DNA from: AG41 sp965653495
GTDB lineage: Bacteria; Gemmatimonadota; Gemmatimonadetes; Gemmatimonadales; GWC2-71-9
Direction of reading: 5' to 3'
Assembly: GCA_965653495.1 (NCBI GenBank)
Contig: CBFHAJ010000075.1
Coordinates: 1 to 17,395, forward strand
Length of the DNA: 17,395 bases
Below the pieces are notes generated by a model. That model had not been told where the DNA came from. It worked only from the letters and a program-made list of their open reading frames with translations, and did not search any database. Positions 1 to 7,926 of the stretch are shown piece after piece; positions within the stretch are counted from its first letter, which is position 1; each line of letters opens with the position of its first letter. The translations under genes were made by a program, and so were the position numbers.

Positions 1-1433
1 AGCCTCCGCGCCCGCTCGGCCCCGCGCGCGCGCAGGAGCTCCTCGCGCGTGGCGTCGCCGTAGAAGGCCGGCTCTCCACGCGCCCGCGCCTGTCGCACCG
101 TCTGGGCATTCAGCTCGACGATCAGATACGGCGCGCGGATCGAGTGTAGCGCGGCCGCGAGGTTGCGCCCGTTCAGGCCGTATCCGGCGACGATCACGTG
201 GTCGGTCAGGGGCTCTTCACTCGGCGCCATGGCTTGCCGCCGGAACCCGGGCAGCAGGCGGTCGAGCGGCACCAGGCGCTCGAGCCCGTCGAGCAGGGCT
301 GGGCCACCCTGCAGCACGAACGGTGTCACCAGCATGGTGAGCACGGCCACCGCCAAAAACGTCTGGTACAGGTCTTCCGAGAAGAGCCCGGTGCCGCGGC
401 CCTGCCGCGCCAGCACGAACGAGAACTCCCCGATCTGGGACACCGCGAGTCCTGCGAGCAGGGCCACGCGCCCCGAATATCCCAGCAGGCCGGGGCCGAG
501 GGCGGCGAGCACGGTCTTCCCCCCCATGATGGCGGCGACCCCCGTGACCGCCAGCACCGGGTGGTCTCGGAGGAAGCCGACCTGAACCAGCATGCCCACC
601 GTGACGAAGAAGAGTGAGATGAATACGTCTCGGAACGGGAGCAGCTCGGCCATCGCCTGGTGCCCATAGTCGGATTCCGAGATCACCAGGCCGGCGAGGA
701 AGGCGCCGAGGGCGAGTGAGGCGCCGGCGGCCGCGGTGCCGAGCGCGGTGAGGGTGCCGACGAGGATCACCGCGATGAGAAAGAGCTCGCGGCTGCGCGT
801 CTTGACGATCTCGCTCAGCACACGGGGGACCACTGTGCGGGCGAGCACCAGCACGCCTACCACGACCAGCCCGGCCTTGAGGAGCGCCACCCCCAATCCG
901 CCGACCCCGCCGCCCGAGCCCGCGAGAAACGGGAGGACCAGCATCATCGGGACGACGCAGAGGTCCTGGAAGATGAGCACGCCGGTGGCGAGGCGGCCGT
1001 GCGGCGTATCGATCTCGCCCTTGTCGGTGAGCCCTTTGAGGACGATCGCGGTGCTCGACAGCGCGATGAGGAACCCCAGCAGCACGGCCACCGGCCAGGG
1101 GAGGCCGGACATGGCCGCGAGCGCCGTGGACAGGCCGACTGTCAGCAGGACCTGGGACCCGCCGCCGACCACGACCTGGCGACCCATCTCGCGCAGCCGG
1201 CTGAGGGAGAACTCGATTCCGATGGTGAACAGCAGGAGGATCACGCCCACCTCGGCGAGGCTCTCCACCTGATGAGCGTCCGACACCAACCCCAGCGCGT
1301 TGGGGCCGAGCAGCACGCCGGCCACGATGAACCCGGGCAGGGCGGGGAGCCGGAGCCGGTGGAACGCGAGGATCACGAGCAGCGAGCCGGCGAAGATGAT
1401 CGCCAGATCGCGGAGCAGCAGGTATTGGCTCAT
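1..1433 (-). CDS. KefB-like CPA2 cation/proton antiporter with RCK (TrkA-N) domain, 3' end cut by window edge
   Basis: Integral membrane monovalent cation/proton antiporter of the CPA2 (KefB/RosB) family, expected in the cytoplasmic membrane to exchange K+ or Na+ for protons. Translating from the ATG at 1433 gives 477 codons and no stop before the left edge, so the gene is 3'-truncated here. About a dozen hydrophobic segments fill residues 5-385. They include the family-typical stretches GVILLLFTIGIEFSL and VLIFQDLCVVPMM, and the SQIGEFSFVL segment. A charged linker leads to a Rossmann fold that starts with GYGLNG at residues 417-422, the NAD(H)-binding glycine motif of TrkA-N/RCK domains. 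That domain usually gates transport in response to nucleotide or redox state. No strong ribosome binding site precedes the ATG; the nearest upstream ATG (1453) is out of frame. It is divergent from the kinase at 1629. Whether the substrate is K+ or Na+ cannot be told from sequence. Confidence 0.92.
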   Translation of the reverse strand, partial: MSQYLLLRDLAIIFAGSLLVILAFHRLRLPALPGFIVAGVLLGPNALGLVSDAHQVESLAEVGVILLLFTIGIEFSLSRLREMGRQVVVGGGSQVLLTVGLSTALAAMSGLPWPVAVLLGFLIALSSTAIVLKGLTDKGEIDTPHGRLATGVLIFQDLCVVPMMLVLPFLAGSGGGVGGLGVALLKAGLVVVGVLVLARTVVPRVLSEIVKTRSRELFLIAVILVGTLTALGTAAAGASLALGAFLAGLVISESDYGHQAMAELLPFRDVFISLFFVTVGMLVQVGFLRDHPVLAVTGVAAIMGGKTVLAALGPGLLGYSGRVALLAGLAVSQIGEFSFVLARQGRGTGLFSEDLYQTFLAVAVLTMLVTPFVLQGGPALLDGLERLVPLDRLLPGFRRQAMAPSEEPLTDHVIVAGYGLNGRNLAAALHSIRAPYLIVELNAQTVRQARARGEPAFYGDATREELLRARGAERARR

Positions 1434-1510
1434 GGCGGTTCGATGTAGCTCATTGGCACTGGCTCACTTGCAGGCTGTGTGACGGGGCGCACGAGGTTTG
1501 TGTGAAGGTG

Positions 1511-1539
1511 ATAATGGAAAGCGCCGCGCGGAGATGCAA
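1511..1539 (-). promoter_or_regulatory. Candidate sigma70-like promoter for the antiporter gene
   Basis: Read on the minus strand, TTGCAT (1539-1534) and CATTAT (1516-1511) are separated by exactly 17 nt, about 78 nt upstream of the antiporter ATG. They match the -35 and -10 consensus at 3 of 6 and 4 of 6 positions. On the plus strand the same A/T-rich patch reads GATAAT (1510-1515). That could be a -10 element for the divergent kinase, but I see no good -35 partner. The patch is the most A/T-rich spot in a 195-nt divergent intergenic region (1434-1628), which makes a promoter plausible. The motifs alone do not prove it. Confidence 0.3.
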
Positions 1540-1611
1540 GCTTGGACGTCGCGCAGTTCGCGCAGCATTACCCAGGACCACGCCCGAGCATCATTCCCCG
1601 GACCTCGGCGA

Positions 1612-1617
1612 GGGAGG
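1612..1617 (+). promoter_or_regulatory. Shine-Dalgarno site deciding the start of the kinase at 1629
   Basis: GGGAGG lies 11 nt before the GTG at 1629-1631. It is the best ribosome binding site upstream of this reading frame. The frame stays open back to a TTG at 1542, but that codon has no comparable purine-rich site and would add 29 residues with no domain similarity. The GTG is therefore preferred. Confidence 0.5.
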
Positions 1618-1628
1618 CAGGCGGAAGT

Positions 1629-4499
1629 GTGAGTACGAGCCGCTTCAAGCTACTGCGGCTGGACGCCGCCGGACGCGAAGAGTCGCCGCGTCCGGAGGAG
1701 CAGTTGCGCGCCACGGCACGGCAGCAGGAGGCGGTCGCGCACCTCGGACAGCAGGCGCTGGCCGGGGCGCCGCCTGTGGAGCTGATCGACGCCGCCGTGG
1801 CGCTGGCGGCGCGCGTGCTGGAGGTAGAGCTCGCGAGCGTGCTGGAGTTGCGTCCGGAGAGCCGCACGCTGTTGCTGCGGGCCGGTGTGGGATGGCGTCC
1901 GGGGGCCGCGGGGCGCACGGTGCTCCCGGCGGACGCGGATTCGCACGCCGGCTACGTGCTGCGCGCGGCCGGGCCGGTGGTGGTGGAAGACCTGGCGACC
2001 GATCCGCGGTTCGGCAGCTCGGCGCTGCTGGCCAGCCACCGCGTCGTCTCGAGCCTCAGTGTACTGATCCATGGCCCGGCCCGGCCATTCGGGATTCTGG
2101 GAGCGCACGCGACCCGGCGGCGCGAATTCACCATTCACGACACGCACTTCATGCAGGCGGTCGCGAACGTACTCGCGACTGCCCTCGACCGCGCCCGCAC
2201 GGAAGAGGCGCTGCGGCGGAGCGAGGAGCACTTCCGCTCCCTGATCGAGAACGCGTCGGACATCGTCACGGTGGTGGGCGAGAACGGCGTGTTCCAGTAC
2301 GCGAGCCCGTCGGTGGGGCGCGTGCTGGGTTACGCGCCGCGTGACCTGCTCGAGCGCAACGCGTTCGATTACGTGCATCCCGACGACATCGCCGTCGTGG
2401 CCGACTCACTGGCGCGCGCGATCCAGCGCCCCGGCACGCCGCAGTCAGCGCAGTTCCGGTTCCGGGCGCAGGACGGGTCGTGGCGGCTACTGGAGGCGGT
2501 CGGGCAGGCGCGGGCGGAGGCCGGCGGCGGCTCCGCGCGCCTCATCGTGAACGCTCGCGACGTGACGGAGCGACGGCGCCAGGAGCGGGCGCTGCGCGAG
2601 AGCAAGGAGCGGCTGCGCACGGTCGTCTCGGGTGCGCCGCTCGTGTTGTTCGCGCTGGACGGGCAAGGCGTGTTCACGATGGTGGAGGGTCGGGGGCTGG
2701 ATGCGTTGGGCGTGCGGTCCGCCATGCTCGTGGGCCGCTCCGCGTTCGAGCTGTACGCCGACTTCCCGCAGGCCCTCGCGGACGTGCGGCGGGCCCTCGC
2801 GGGCGAGACGTTCTCGTCGATCGTCGAGGTGCTCGGCGTGGTGTTCGAAACGTGGTACTCACCGGTGCGGGACTCCGACGGCACTGTGGCGGGCGTGATC
2901 GGCGTCGGCACCGACATCACCGAGCGCCGGCGGGCGGAGGAGGCGTTGCGGCGCTCCGAGGAGAGCCACCGCGCGCTGGTGCAGCACGCCTCCTACGCGA
3001 TCTACCGTTCCTCGCCCGAGGGCCGGTTCCTGAGCGTCAACCCCGCGCTCGTCGCCATGCTCGGGTACGAATCCGCCGATCAGCTCCTGGCCGTGGATAT
3101 GGCGACCGACGTGTACGAGGATCCGACGGAGCGCCACCGTCTGCTCGCCCGATTCGGCGATCGCGACGCGGTAGTCGATGGCGTGGAGGTGAAGTGGAAG
3201 CGGCGTGACGGCCAGCGCATCCTGGTGCGGCTGGCCGGCCGCGCGGTACGCCGGCCCGACGGCACGATCGAGTGCTTCGAGACGATCGCGCAGGACGTCA
3301 CGGAGCGCCGCGCGCTGGAGGAGCAGCTGCGCCAGTCGCAGAAGCTCGAGGCGATCGGCCAGCTCACGGGCGGCATTGCGCACGACTTCAACAACCTGTT
3401 GACCATCATTCTGGCCAACGCTCAGCTACTCACCAAATCGATCCCCCCGACGGCGGAGCATGCACACGCCGACCTGCGTGACGTGACGGCCGCGGCGCTG
3501 CGCGGCCGGGTGATGGTGAAGGAGCTGCTCGGCTTCGCGCGGCGCTCGAGCCTCGAGCTCCAGCCGGTGCAGCTGGGCGGCCTGGTCTCTGACCTGTCCG
3601 GGTTCCTGCGCCGGATCATTCCCGCGGACGTGGAGATCGTCATGGCCGACGGAGACGACCTGCCCGACGTTCGCTGCGACGTGCACGCGGCCGAGCAAAT
3701 CCTCTTCAACCTCGCGACCAACGCCCGCGACGCGATGCCGAACGGCGGCGTGCTGCGGCTGGCGACGAGCCTCGTGCACCTGTCGGAGGAGCAGCGCGCG
3801 GCGTGCGGCGCACAGAGCGCGGGCGACCACGTGTGCCTCGCGGTGGAGGACACGGGCGTCGGCATGGACGCGGAAACGCGGACTCGCATGTTCGAGCCGT
3901 TCTTCACTACCAAGGAGAAGGGCAAGGGCACGGGCCTCGGGCTGGCGACGGTGTACGGCCTGGTGAAGCAGCATGGCGGAGGCATCGAGGTGGACAGCCA
4001 GATCGGCAAGGGAACGCGGTTCCGGATCTACTTCCCGCTCGCCGCCGACCTGGCCGCGCCGCAGCGGCAGCCCACCCAAGAGCCGACGCCGCGGGGCGGC
4101 CACGAGACGATCCTCGTGGTGGAAGACGACGATCAACTGCGGCGCTCGGCCAAGCGCGTGCTGGAGGAGGCCGGGTACCAGGTGCTCACCGCGGCGGACG
4201 GCCTCGAGGCCTTGGAGGCGTTGCGTCACGGGCCGGGAGTGCGCCTCGTGTTCTCCGATCTCGTCATGCCGCGGCTGGGCGGTCGCGGCCTGTACGACGC
4301 TGCGCGCCGCGAGGGGCGTACCGTGCCGTTTCTGTTCGCGAGCGGCTACTCCGATCCGGCCCGGGGGAACGGGTTGGATCCGGCGATCCCGCTGTTGCAC
4401 AAGCCCTGGACGGAGCAGGACCTGCTCAGGAGACTCAGAGAGATCTTGGATCGTGCTGCGGGAGCGGGGAGCGGGGAGCGGTCCCAGCCGACGCAGTAG
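1629..4499 (+). CDS. Soluble hybrid histidine kinase, GAF-PAS-PAS-PAS-HisKA-HATPase-REC
   Basis: Cytoplasmic hybrid sensor kinase of 956 residues with no membrane segment. Domains from the GTG at 1629: GAF about 45-190, three PAS domains about 200-315, 325-435 and 440-565, then HisKA, HATPase and a C-terminal receiver. The H-box reads GGIAHDFNNLL with the phosphoacceptor His at 585. The ATPase has the N-box NLATNARDAMPNGG, the G1 box DTGVGMD, the F-box FEPFFTTKEKGK and the G2 box GTGLGLATVYG, so all catalytic motifs are intact. The receiver (about 825-945) has the acidic pair in VVEDDD, acceptor Asp877 in FSDLVMP and the conserved Lys925 in LHKPW. Expected role: autophosphorylation on His585 and transfer to Asp877, then to an unknown HPt or regulator. 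It stands alone on the plus strand, convergent with the next kinase. The last residues come from a repeat arm. The receiver differs from those of the other kinases here (ASGYSDPARG against SGYTDDA). The alternative start is TTG 1542 (985 residues). Confidence 0.93.
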   Translation: MSTSRFKLLRLDAAGREESPRPEEQLRATARQQEAVAHLGQQALAGAPPVELIDAAVALAARVLEVELASVLELRPESRTLLLRAGVGWRPGAAGRTVLPADADSHAGYVLRAAGPVVVEDLATDPRFGSSALLASHRVVSSLSVLIHGPARPFGILGAHATRRREFTIHDTHFMQAVANVLATALDRARTEEALRRSEEHFRSLIENASDIVTVVGENGVFQYASPSVGRVLGYAPRDLLERNAFDYVHPDDIAVVADSLARAIQRPGTPQSAQFRFRAQDGSWRLLEAVGQARAEAGGGSARLIVNARDVTERRRQERALRESKERLRTVVSGAPLVLFALDGQGVFTMVEGRGLDALGVRSAMLVGRSAFELYADFPQALADVRRALAGETFSSIVEVLGVVFETWYSPVRDSDGTVAGVIGVGTDITERRRAEEALRRSEESHRALVQHASYAIYRSSPEGRFLSVNPALVAMLGYESADQLLAVDMATDVYEDPTERHRLLARFGDRDAVVDGVEVKWKRRDGQRILVRLAGRAVRRPDGTIECFETIAQDVTERRALEEQLRQSQKLEAIGQLTGGIAHDFNNLLTIILANAQLLTKSIPPTAEHAHADLRDVTAAALRGRVMVKELLGFARRSSLELQPVQLGGLVSDLSGFLRRIIPADVEIVMADGDDLPDVRCDVHAAEQILFNLATNARDAMPNGGVLRLATSLVHLSEEQRAACGAQSAGDHVCLAVEDTGVGMDAETRTRMFEPFFTTKEKGKGTGLGLATVYGLVKQHGGGIEVDSQIGKGTRFRIYFPLAADLAAPQRQPTQEPTPRGGHETILVVEDDDQLRRSAKRVLEEAGYQVLTAADGLEALEALRHGPGVRLVFSDLVMPRLGGRGLYDAARREGRTVPFLFASGYSDPARGNGLDPAIPLLHKPWTEQDLLRRLREILDRAAGAGSGERSQPTQ

Positions 4500-4542
4500 C
4501 AGCCTCCGTCAGCGGAGGGTACCGCTCCCCGCTCCCTGCTCC
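4461..4542. terminator. Long inverted repeat over two convergent stop codons, candidate bidirectional terminator
   Basis: The left arm, 4461-4482, consists of three perfect tandem copies of the 7-mer GGAGCGG plus T. The right arm, 4521-4542, is its reverse complement with a single mismatch at 4537. This gives 21 of 22 pairs around a 38-nt loop. Inside the loop a second hairpin, CCTCCG-TCAG-CGGAGG (4503-4518), overlaps the stop codon of the minus-strand gene (4509-4511). The stop of the plus-strand gene is at 4497-4499, so both 3' ends lie within the structure. There is no T-run on either side. It is not a classical intrinsic terminator, but the position and symmetry suit a bidirectional one. 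It could also be a dispersed intergenic repeat that has invaded both gene ends. Confidence 0.6.
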
Positions 4543-7376
4543 CCGTCCAGCACCTCCCGCACCTTCCTCGCCAGCGTATCCGGCACGAACGGCTTCTGCA
4601 GGAAGGCGACGCCCGCGTTGAGCACGCCCTGGCGGACCATCGCGTCGTCGGTGTATCCCGAGGTATAGAGCACCTTCATCTCGGGCCGCAGCGGGGCGAG
4701 CCGCTCGGCGAGCTCGCGGCCGCTCATTCCAGGCATCACGACGTCGGTGACGAGCAGATCGATGGTACCGGCATGCGCGGCGCACAACGAGACCGCGCTG
4801 GGGCCGTCGGGCGCCTCGAGCACGGCATAGCCGCGCGCCTCGAGACTACGCCGCGCCAGCGTGCGCACGGGCGGCGCGTCTTCCACCAGCAGTACGGTCT
4901 CCCGCCCGCCCCGCAGCGCCGGCTGCTCCGGCGGCGGTGCGGCGGGCTCGGCGGCTCCCGGCACCCGCGGCAGATACACTTTCACGATCGTGCCCCGGCC
5001 GGGCTCGCTGTACACCCAGATGTAGCCGCCGCTCTGCTTTACGATCCCGTACACCGTGGCGAGCCCCAGGCCCGTGCCCTTGCCGACCTCCTTCGTGGTG
5101 AAGAACGGCTCGAACAGGTGTGCCTGCGTGGCCTCGTCCATACCGGCCCCCGAGTCGGTGACCACGAGGCAGGCGTAATCGCCGGCCGGGAGGCGGTGGC
5201 GCCGCTCGACCAGCTCGTCGTGCAGGGTGACGCGCGTCGTCTCGATGGTGACCCGGCCGCCGCTGGGCATGGCGTCGCGCGCGTTGACGACGAGGTTCAG
5301 GAGCACCTGCTCCAGCTGGCCGGGGTCGGCGTGCACGGCGCCCGCGTGCGGCCCGAGCGACGTCGCCAGGTCGACGTCCTCCCCGATCAGGCGGCGCAGC
5401 ATCTTGTCCATGTTCGCCACTACCGTGTTGAGCTCGAGCACCTTGGGCGCCAGCACCTGGCGGCGACTGAACGCCAGCAGTTGCCGGGTGAGCTCGGCCG
5501 CGCGCACGCCGGCGTTGCGGATCTCCTCGACGTCCTCGCGGCAGGCGTCGCCCGGCGGGATCGCGTTCAGCAGCAGCTGGGTCGAGCCGAGGATGGCCGT
5601 CAGCAGGTTGTTGAAGTCGTGCGCGATGCCGCCCGCAAGCTGGCCTACCGCCTCCATTTTCTGTGACTGGCGGAGCTGCTCCTCCAGCTGACGCTGCGCG
5701 GTGACGTCGCGCGCCAGCACCAGCCCGGCCTTCCGTCCGGCGAATTCGAGCGGCCGGGCGATCAGATCCACCTCGAACGGGCGTCCGTCTCTGGTGCGAT
5801 GGCGCACGCCGGTACGCACGACGCCTTCTTCGGGGCGGTGCACCAGCTCCTCGTCGAGTCGATTCTGCGCCTCCGGCGGCCGGATATCGCGGATGGTGAG
5901 CTGGAGGAATTCCGCTTCCGGGTAGCCGTAGCGGGCGATCGCCGCCTGGTTCACCGCCAGGATGCGCAGCGTCTCGAAGTCGTACACCAACGCCGGCTCG
6001 GGGTTGGTCTCGAACAGCAGCCGATACTTGTGCTCGCTCTCGTGCAGCTGCTCCTCGGTGCGCTTGCGCTCGATCGCCATGGCGACCTGCGTGGAGACGA
6101 ACTGCAGGACGTGTTTCTCCGTCTCCCCGTAGCGCACGCCGGGCGCATAGGTCTGGGCCGCGAGCACGCCGATCGTGCGGTGCTCGATTTTGAGGGGCAC
6201 GCCGACCCAGTCGATCGACGGCGCACCGATCAGCTCGACCTCGCCGCGCCGCTCGAGCTCCGCCTGAAGCTCCGGCGTGACGAGCAGCGGCTCCCCGGTG
6301 TGCAGGACGTACTCGGTGAGGCCTTTGCCCGGTCGTTTGTCGGCGAAGTCCTGGTCGTACTCATCCACAAAATAGGGGAAGCTCAGGATATCCCTGGCCG
6401 GGTCGTATAGAGCGATGTAGAAGTTCTTCGCGGGCATGAGCTCACCCACGATGCGGTGGATCGCCGCGTACAGCTCCTGCAGGTTGCGCGCGGCGTGGGC
6501 CGCCTCGGAGATGCGGTAGGTCGCGAGTTGGATCTGCTCGGCTCGCTTGGCTTCCGTCACATCACGGAAGCTCCACACCCGCCCCACGCTCTTCCCCCCG
6601 ATGCGCTGCGGCTGTGAGAAGCGCTCGAACCGGCGCCCGTCCTTGAAGGTCAGCACATCGAAGCTCGAGGCGTCGGGGCGCGCGTAGATGTCCCGAATGC
6701 GCGCCAGGAACGCCTGCGGGTCCGTCACCTGGTCCCGCACGAACGCCAGCGTCTGCTCGGCGACCTTGGCCTCGATGACCGAGTCAGGGATACGCCACAG
6801 CTCGGTGAACTTGCGGTTGAAGCTCACGATGCGGCCCCCCAGGTCGACCACGAGAATGCCGTCCGCCGTGGACTCGAACGTGGCACTGAGGAGCGACAGG
6901 GTCTCGCGCAGGTCGCGCTCGGCGCGCTCCCGCGCGGTGATATCGCGATAGGTGACGACGATCGCCCCGATCGCCGGCTCGCTCAGCCGATTCACGCCCA
7001 CGACCTCGAGCAGACGCCACGTGCCGTCCTTGTGCAGGCCCCGCACCTCGGTTTGTACCAGCCGGCCGGGCTCCTGCATCAACTGGGCGAACAGCTCGAG
7101 CGCTCCGGGGCGGTCATCCGGGTGGATGAGCTCGAACACGTTCCGGCCCACGTTCTCTGTCGTTTCGTAGCCGAGCACCGGCGAGGTCGATTGGCTCGCG
7201 TAGAGCACGGTGCCGTGCGCGTCGAGCAGGGTGATGACGTCACGCGCGTACTCGATGAGTGCCCGGAACCGCTGCTCGCTGGCGCGCAGCGCGTCCAGGG
7301 CGCTGCGTTCGGCCTCGGCGCCGGGAGTGGCGGCCGCATCGGCTGGGGTGCCCCGCACGGGCTTCGAGACGGTCAT
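4509..7376 (-). CDS. Soluble hybrid histidine kinase, PAS-PAS-GAF-PAS-HisKA-HATPase-REC
   Basis: Cytoplasmic hybrid sensor kinase of 955 residues with no membrane segment. Domains in order: PAS about 33-150, PAS 160-280, GAF 297-437, PAS 447-567, HisKA with His586 in GGIAHDFNNLL, HATPase about 680-795, receiver about 828-945. The ATPase carries NLVVNARDAMPSGG, DSGAGMD, FEPFFTTKEVGK and GTGLGLATVYG. The receiver acceptor is Asp878 in VTDVVMP, with the Lys in LQKPF. The multiple PAS and GAF domains suggest small-molecule, redox or protein sensing, but no ligand-specific residue such as a haem or flavin site is recognisable. The ATG at 7376 is the first start before the PAS domain. It follows a 95-nt gap after the six-gene unit and may be cotranscribed with it or use its own promoter. 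Its tail, GEQGAGSGTLR, is encoded by the right arm of the inverted repeat. The kinase-receiver half closely resembles those of the kinases at 9660 and 16090. Confidence 0.94.
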   Translation of the reverse strand: MTVSKPVRGTPADAAATPGAEAERSALDALRASEQRFRALIEYARDVITLLDAHGTVLYASQSTSPVLGYETTENVGRNVFELIHPDDRPGALELFAQLMQEPGRLVQTEVRGLHKDGTWRLLEVVGVNRLSEPAIGAIVVTYRDITARERAERDLRETLSLLSATFESTADGILVVDLGGRIVSFNRKFTELWRIPDSVIEAKVAEQTLAFVRDQVTDPQAFLARIRDIYARPDASSFDVLTFKDGRRFERFSQPQRIGGKSVGRVWSFRDVTEAKRAEQIQLATYRISEAAHAARNLQELYAAIHRIVGELMPAKNFYIALYDPARDILSFPYFVDEYDQDFADKRPGKGLTEYVLHTGEPLLVTPELQAELERRGEVELIGAPSIDWVGVPLKIEHRTIGVLAAQTYAPGVRYGETEKHVLQFVSTQVAMAIERKRTEEQLHESEHKYRLLFETNPEPALVYDFETLRILAVNQAAIARYGYPEAEFLQLTIRDIRPPEAQNRLDEELVHRPEEGVVRTGVRHRTRDGRPFEVDLIARPLEFAGRKAGLVLARDVTAQRQLEEQLRQSQKMEAVGQLAGGIAHDFNNLLTAILGSTQLLLNAIPPGDACREDVEEIRNAGVRAAELTRQLLAFSRRQVLAPKVLELNTVVANMDKMLRRLIGEDVDLATSLGPHAGAVHADPGQLEQVLLNLVVNARDAMPSGGRVTIETTRVTLHDELVERRHRLPAGDYACLVVTDSGAGMDEATQAHLFEPFFTTKEVGKGTGLGLATVYGIVKQSGGYIWVYSEPGRGTIVKVYLPRVPGAAEPAAPPPEQPALRGGRETVLLVEDAPPVRTLARRSLEARGYAVLEAPDGPSAVSLCAAHAGTIDLLVTDVVMPGMSGRELAERLAPLRPEMKVLYTSGYTDDAMVRQGVLNAGVAFLQKPFVPDTLARKVREVLDGEQGAGSGTLR

Positions 7377-7377
7377 T

Positions 7378-7416
7378 CCGGGGGCACAATACTCACCCGC
7401 CAGGGTCCCGGGGGCA
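7378..7416 (-). repeat. Paired 9-bp direct repeat upstream of the kinase at 7376
   Basis: The 9-mer TGCCCCCGG (minus strand) occurs at 7416-7408 and again at 7386-7378, a 30-nt period. The second copy ends one base before the ATG of the kinase. In a GC-rich genome such repeats can arise by chance. The spacing close to three helical turns and the position over the translation start make an operator or translational control site conceivable. Confidence 0.25.
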
Positions 7417-7439
7417 ACCTCTCAGTCTGGCCGGGTCAG

Positions 7440-7453
7440 GTGACGCGGGTCAC
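7440..7453. promoter_or_regulatory. Short dyad in the gap between the six-gene unit and the next kinase
   Basis: GTGAC-GCGG-GTCAC is a 14-bp imperfect palindrome with 5-bp arms, 18 nt downstream of the stop of the response regulator at 7472. It is too weak and lacks a T-run for an intrinsic terminator. It may be a transcription factor site for the downstream kinase or chance. The remainder of the 95-nt gap (7377-7471) shows only the direct repeat listed separately; I find no convincing -35/-10 pair. Confidence 0.2.
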
Positions 7454-7471
7454 GTCCCCCCAAACTGGTGC

Positions 7472-7915
7472 TCAGGACGCGCCGGGCTTGGGGGGCGGCT
7501 CGTTCAGGACGAGCCAGTACAGGCCGAGCTGGCGCACGGCTTCGACGAACTGGCTGAAGTCGACGGGCTTGCGGATGTAGCTGTTGGCGCCGAGGCCATA
7601 GCCGGTCACGATGTCCCGTTCCTCCCGGGACGACGTGAGGATCACGACCGGGAGCAGACGGGTGCGCGGCTCGGTGCGGATGCGCCGCAGCACTTCGAGG
7701 CCGTCGACCTTGGGGAGCTTCAGGTCGAGCAGTACGATCTCCGGGGCCATGGGGCTGCCGACGTGCGCGCCGGTTCCGAACAGGCAATCGAGCGCCTCCG
7801 CACCGTCGCGGGCGACGACGATGGCGTTCTGGATGTTGTTCTTCGCCAGGGCGCGGCGCGTCAACGCCTCGTCGTCGGGATTGTCTTCCACCAGCAGAAT
7901 CGAGCGGTCGCGCAT
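7472..7915 (-). CDS. Single-domain response regulator, Rcp1-like, 147 residues
   Basis: Stand-alone receiver protein of the Rcp1 type, the class often encoded next to phytochrome-like kinases. The acidic pocket is in LLVEDNPDDE, the acceptor is Asp64 in VLLDLKLPKVDG, the switch Thr/Ser lies in VILTSSRE and the conserved Lys in YIRKPVDF. There is no output domain; the protein ends about ten residues after the last receiver helix, GLYWLVLNEPP. The ATG at 7915 was chosen because a GAGG Shine-Dalgarno lies 9 nt upstream and the receiver fold starts at residue 5; longer in-frame starts would run into the upstream kinase gene. It starts 11 nt after the stop of the CHASE3 kinase, which lacks its own receiver and is its most likely phosphodonor. 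It is a close paralogue of the regulator at 11992, with the same length. It probably acts as a phosphate shuttle or by protein contact. Confidence 0.93.
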   Translation of the reverse strand: MRDRSILLVEDNPDDEALTRRALAKNNIQNAIVVARDGAEALDCLFGTGAHVGSPMAPEIVLLDLKLPKVDGLEVLRRIRTEPRTRLLPVVILTSSREERDIVTGYGLGANSYIRKPVDFSQFVEAVRQLGLYWLVLNEPPPKPGAS

Positions 7916-7926
7916 GATCGGTTGCC

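Noticed and set aside
163..1272. Plus-strand open frames across the antiporter gene
   Set aside because: The minus strand encodes a continuous membrane antiporter with family motifs; the plus-strand frames are compositional shadows.
1542..1628. N-terminal extension of the plus-strand kinase from TTG 1542
   Set aside because: The extra 29 residues show no domain, the TTG has no good ribosome binding site, and GTG 1629 has GGGAGG at 11 nt. Kept only as an alternative start.
1502..2344. 280-codon plus-strand frame starting with ATG at 1502
   Set aside because: It overlaps the GAF/PAS kinase in another frame and its product is an Arg/Gly/Ala-rich string without motifs.
3426..4400. 324-codon minus-strand frame within the plus-strand kinase
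   Set aside because: It is antisense to the HATPase and receiver motifs of the kinase at 1629, with no start context and no domain.
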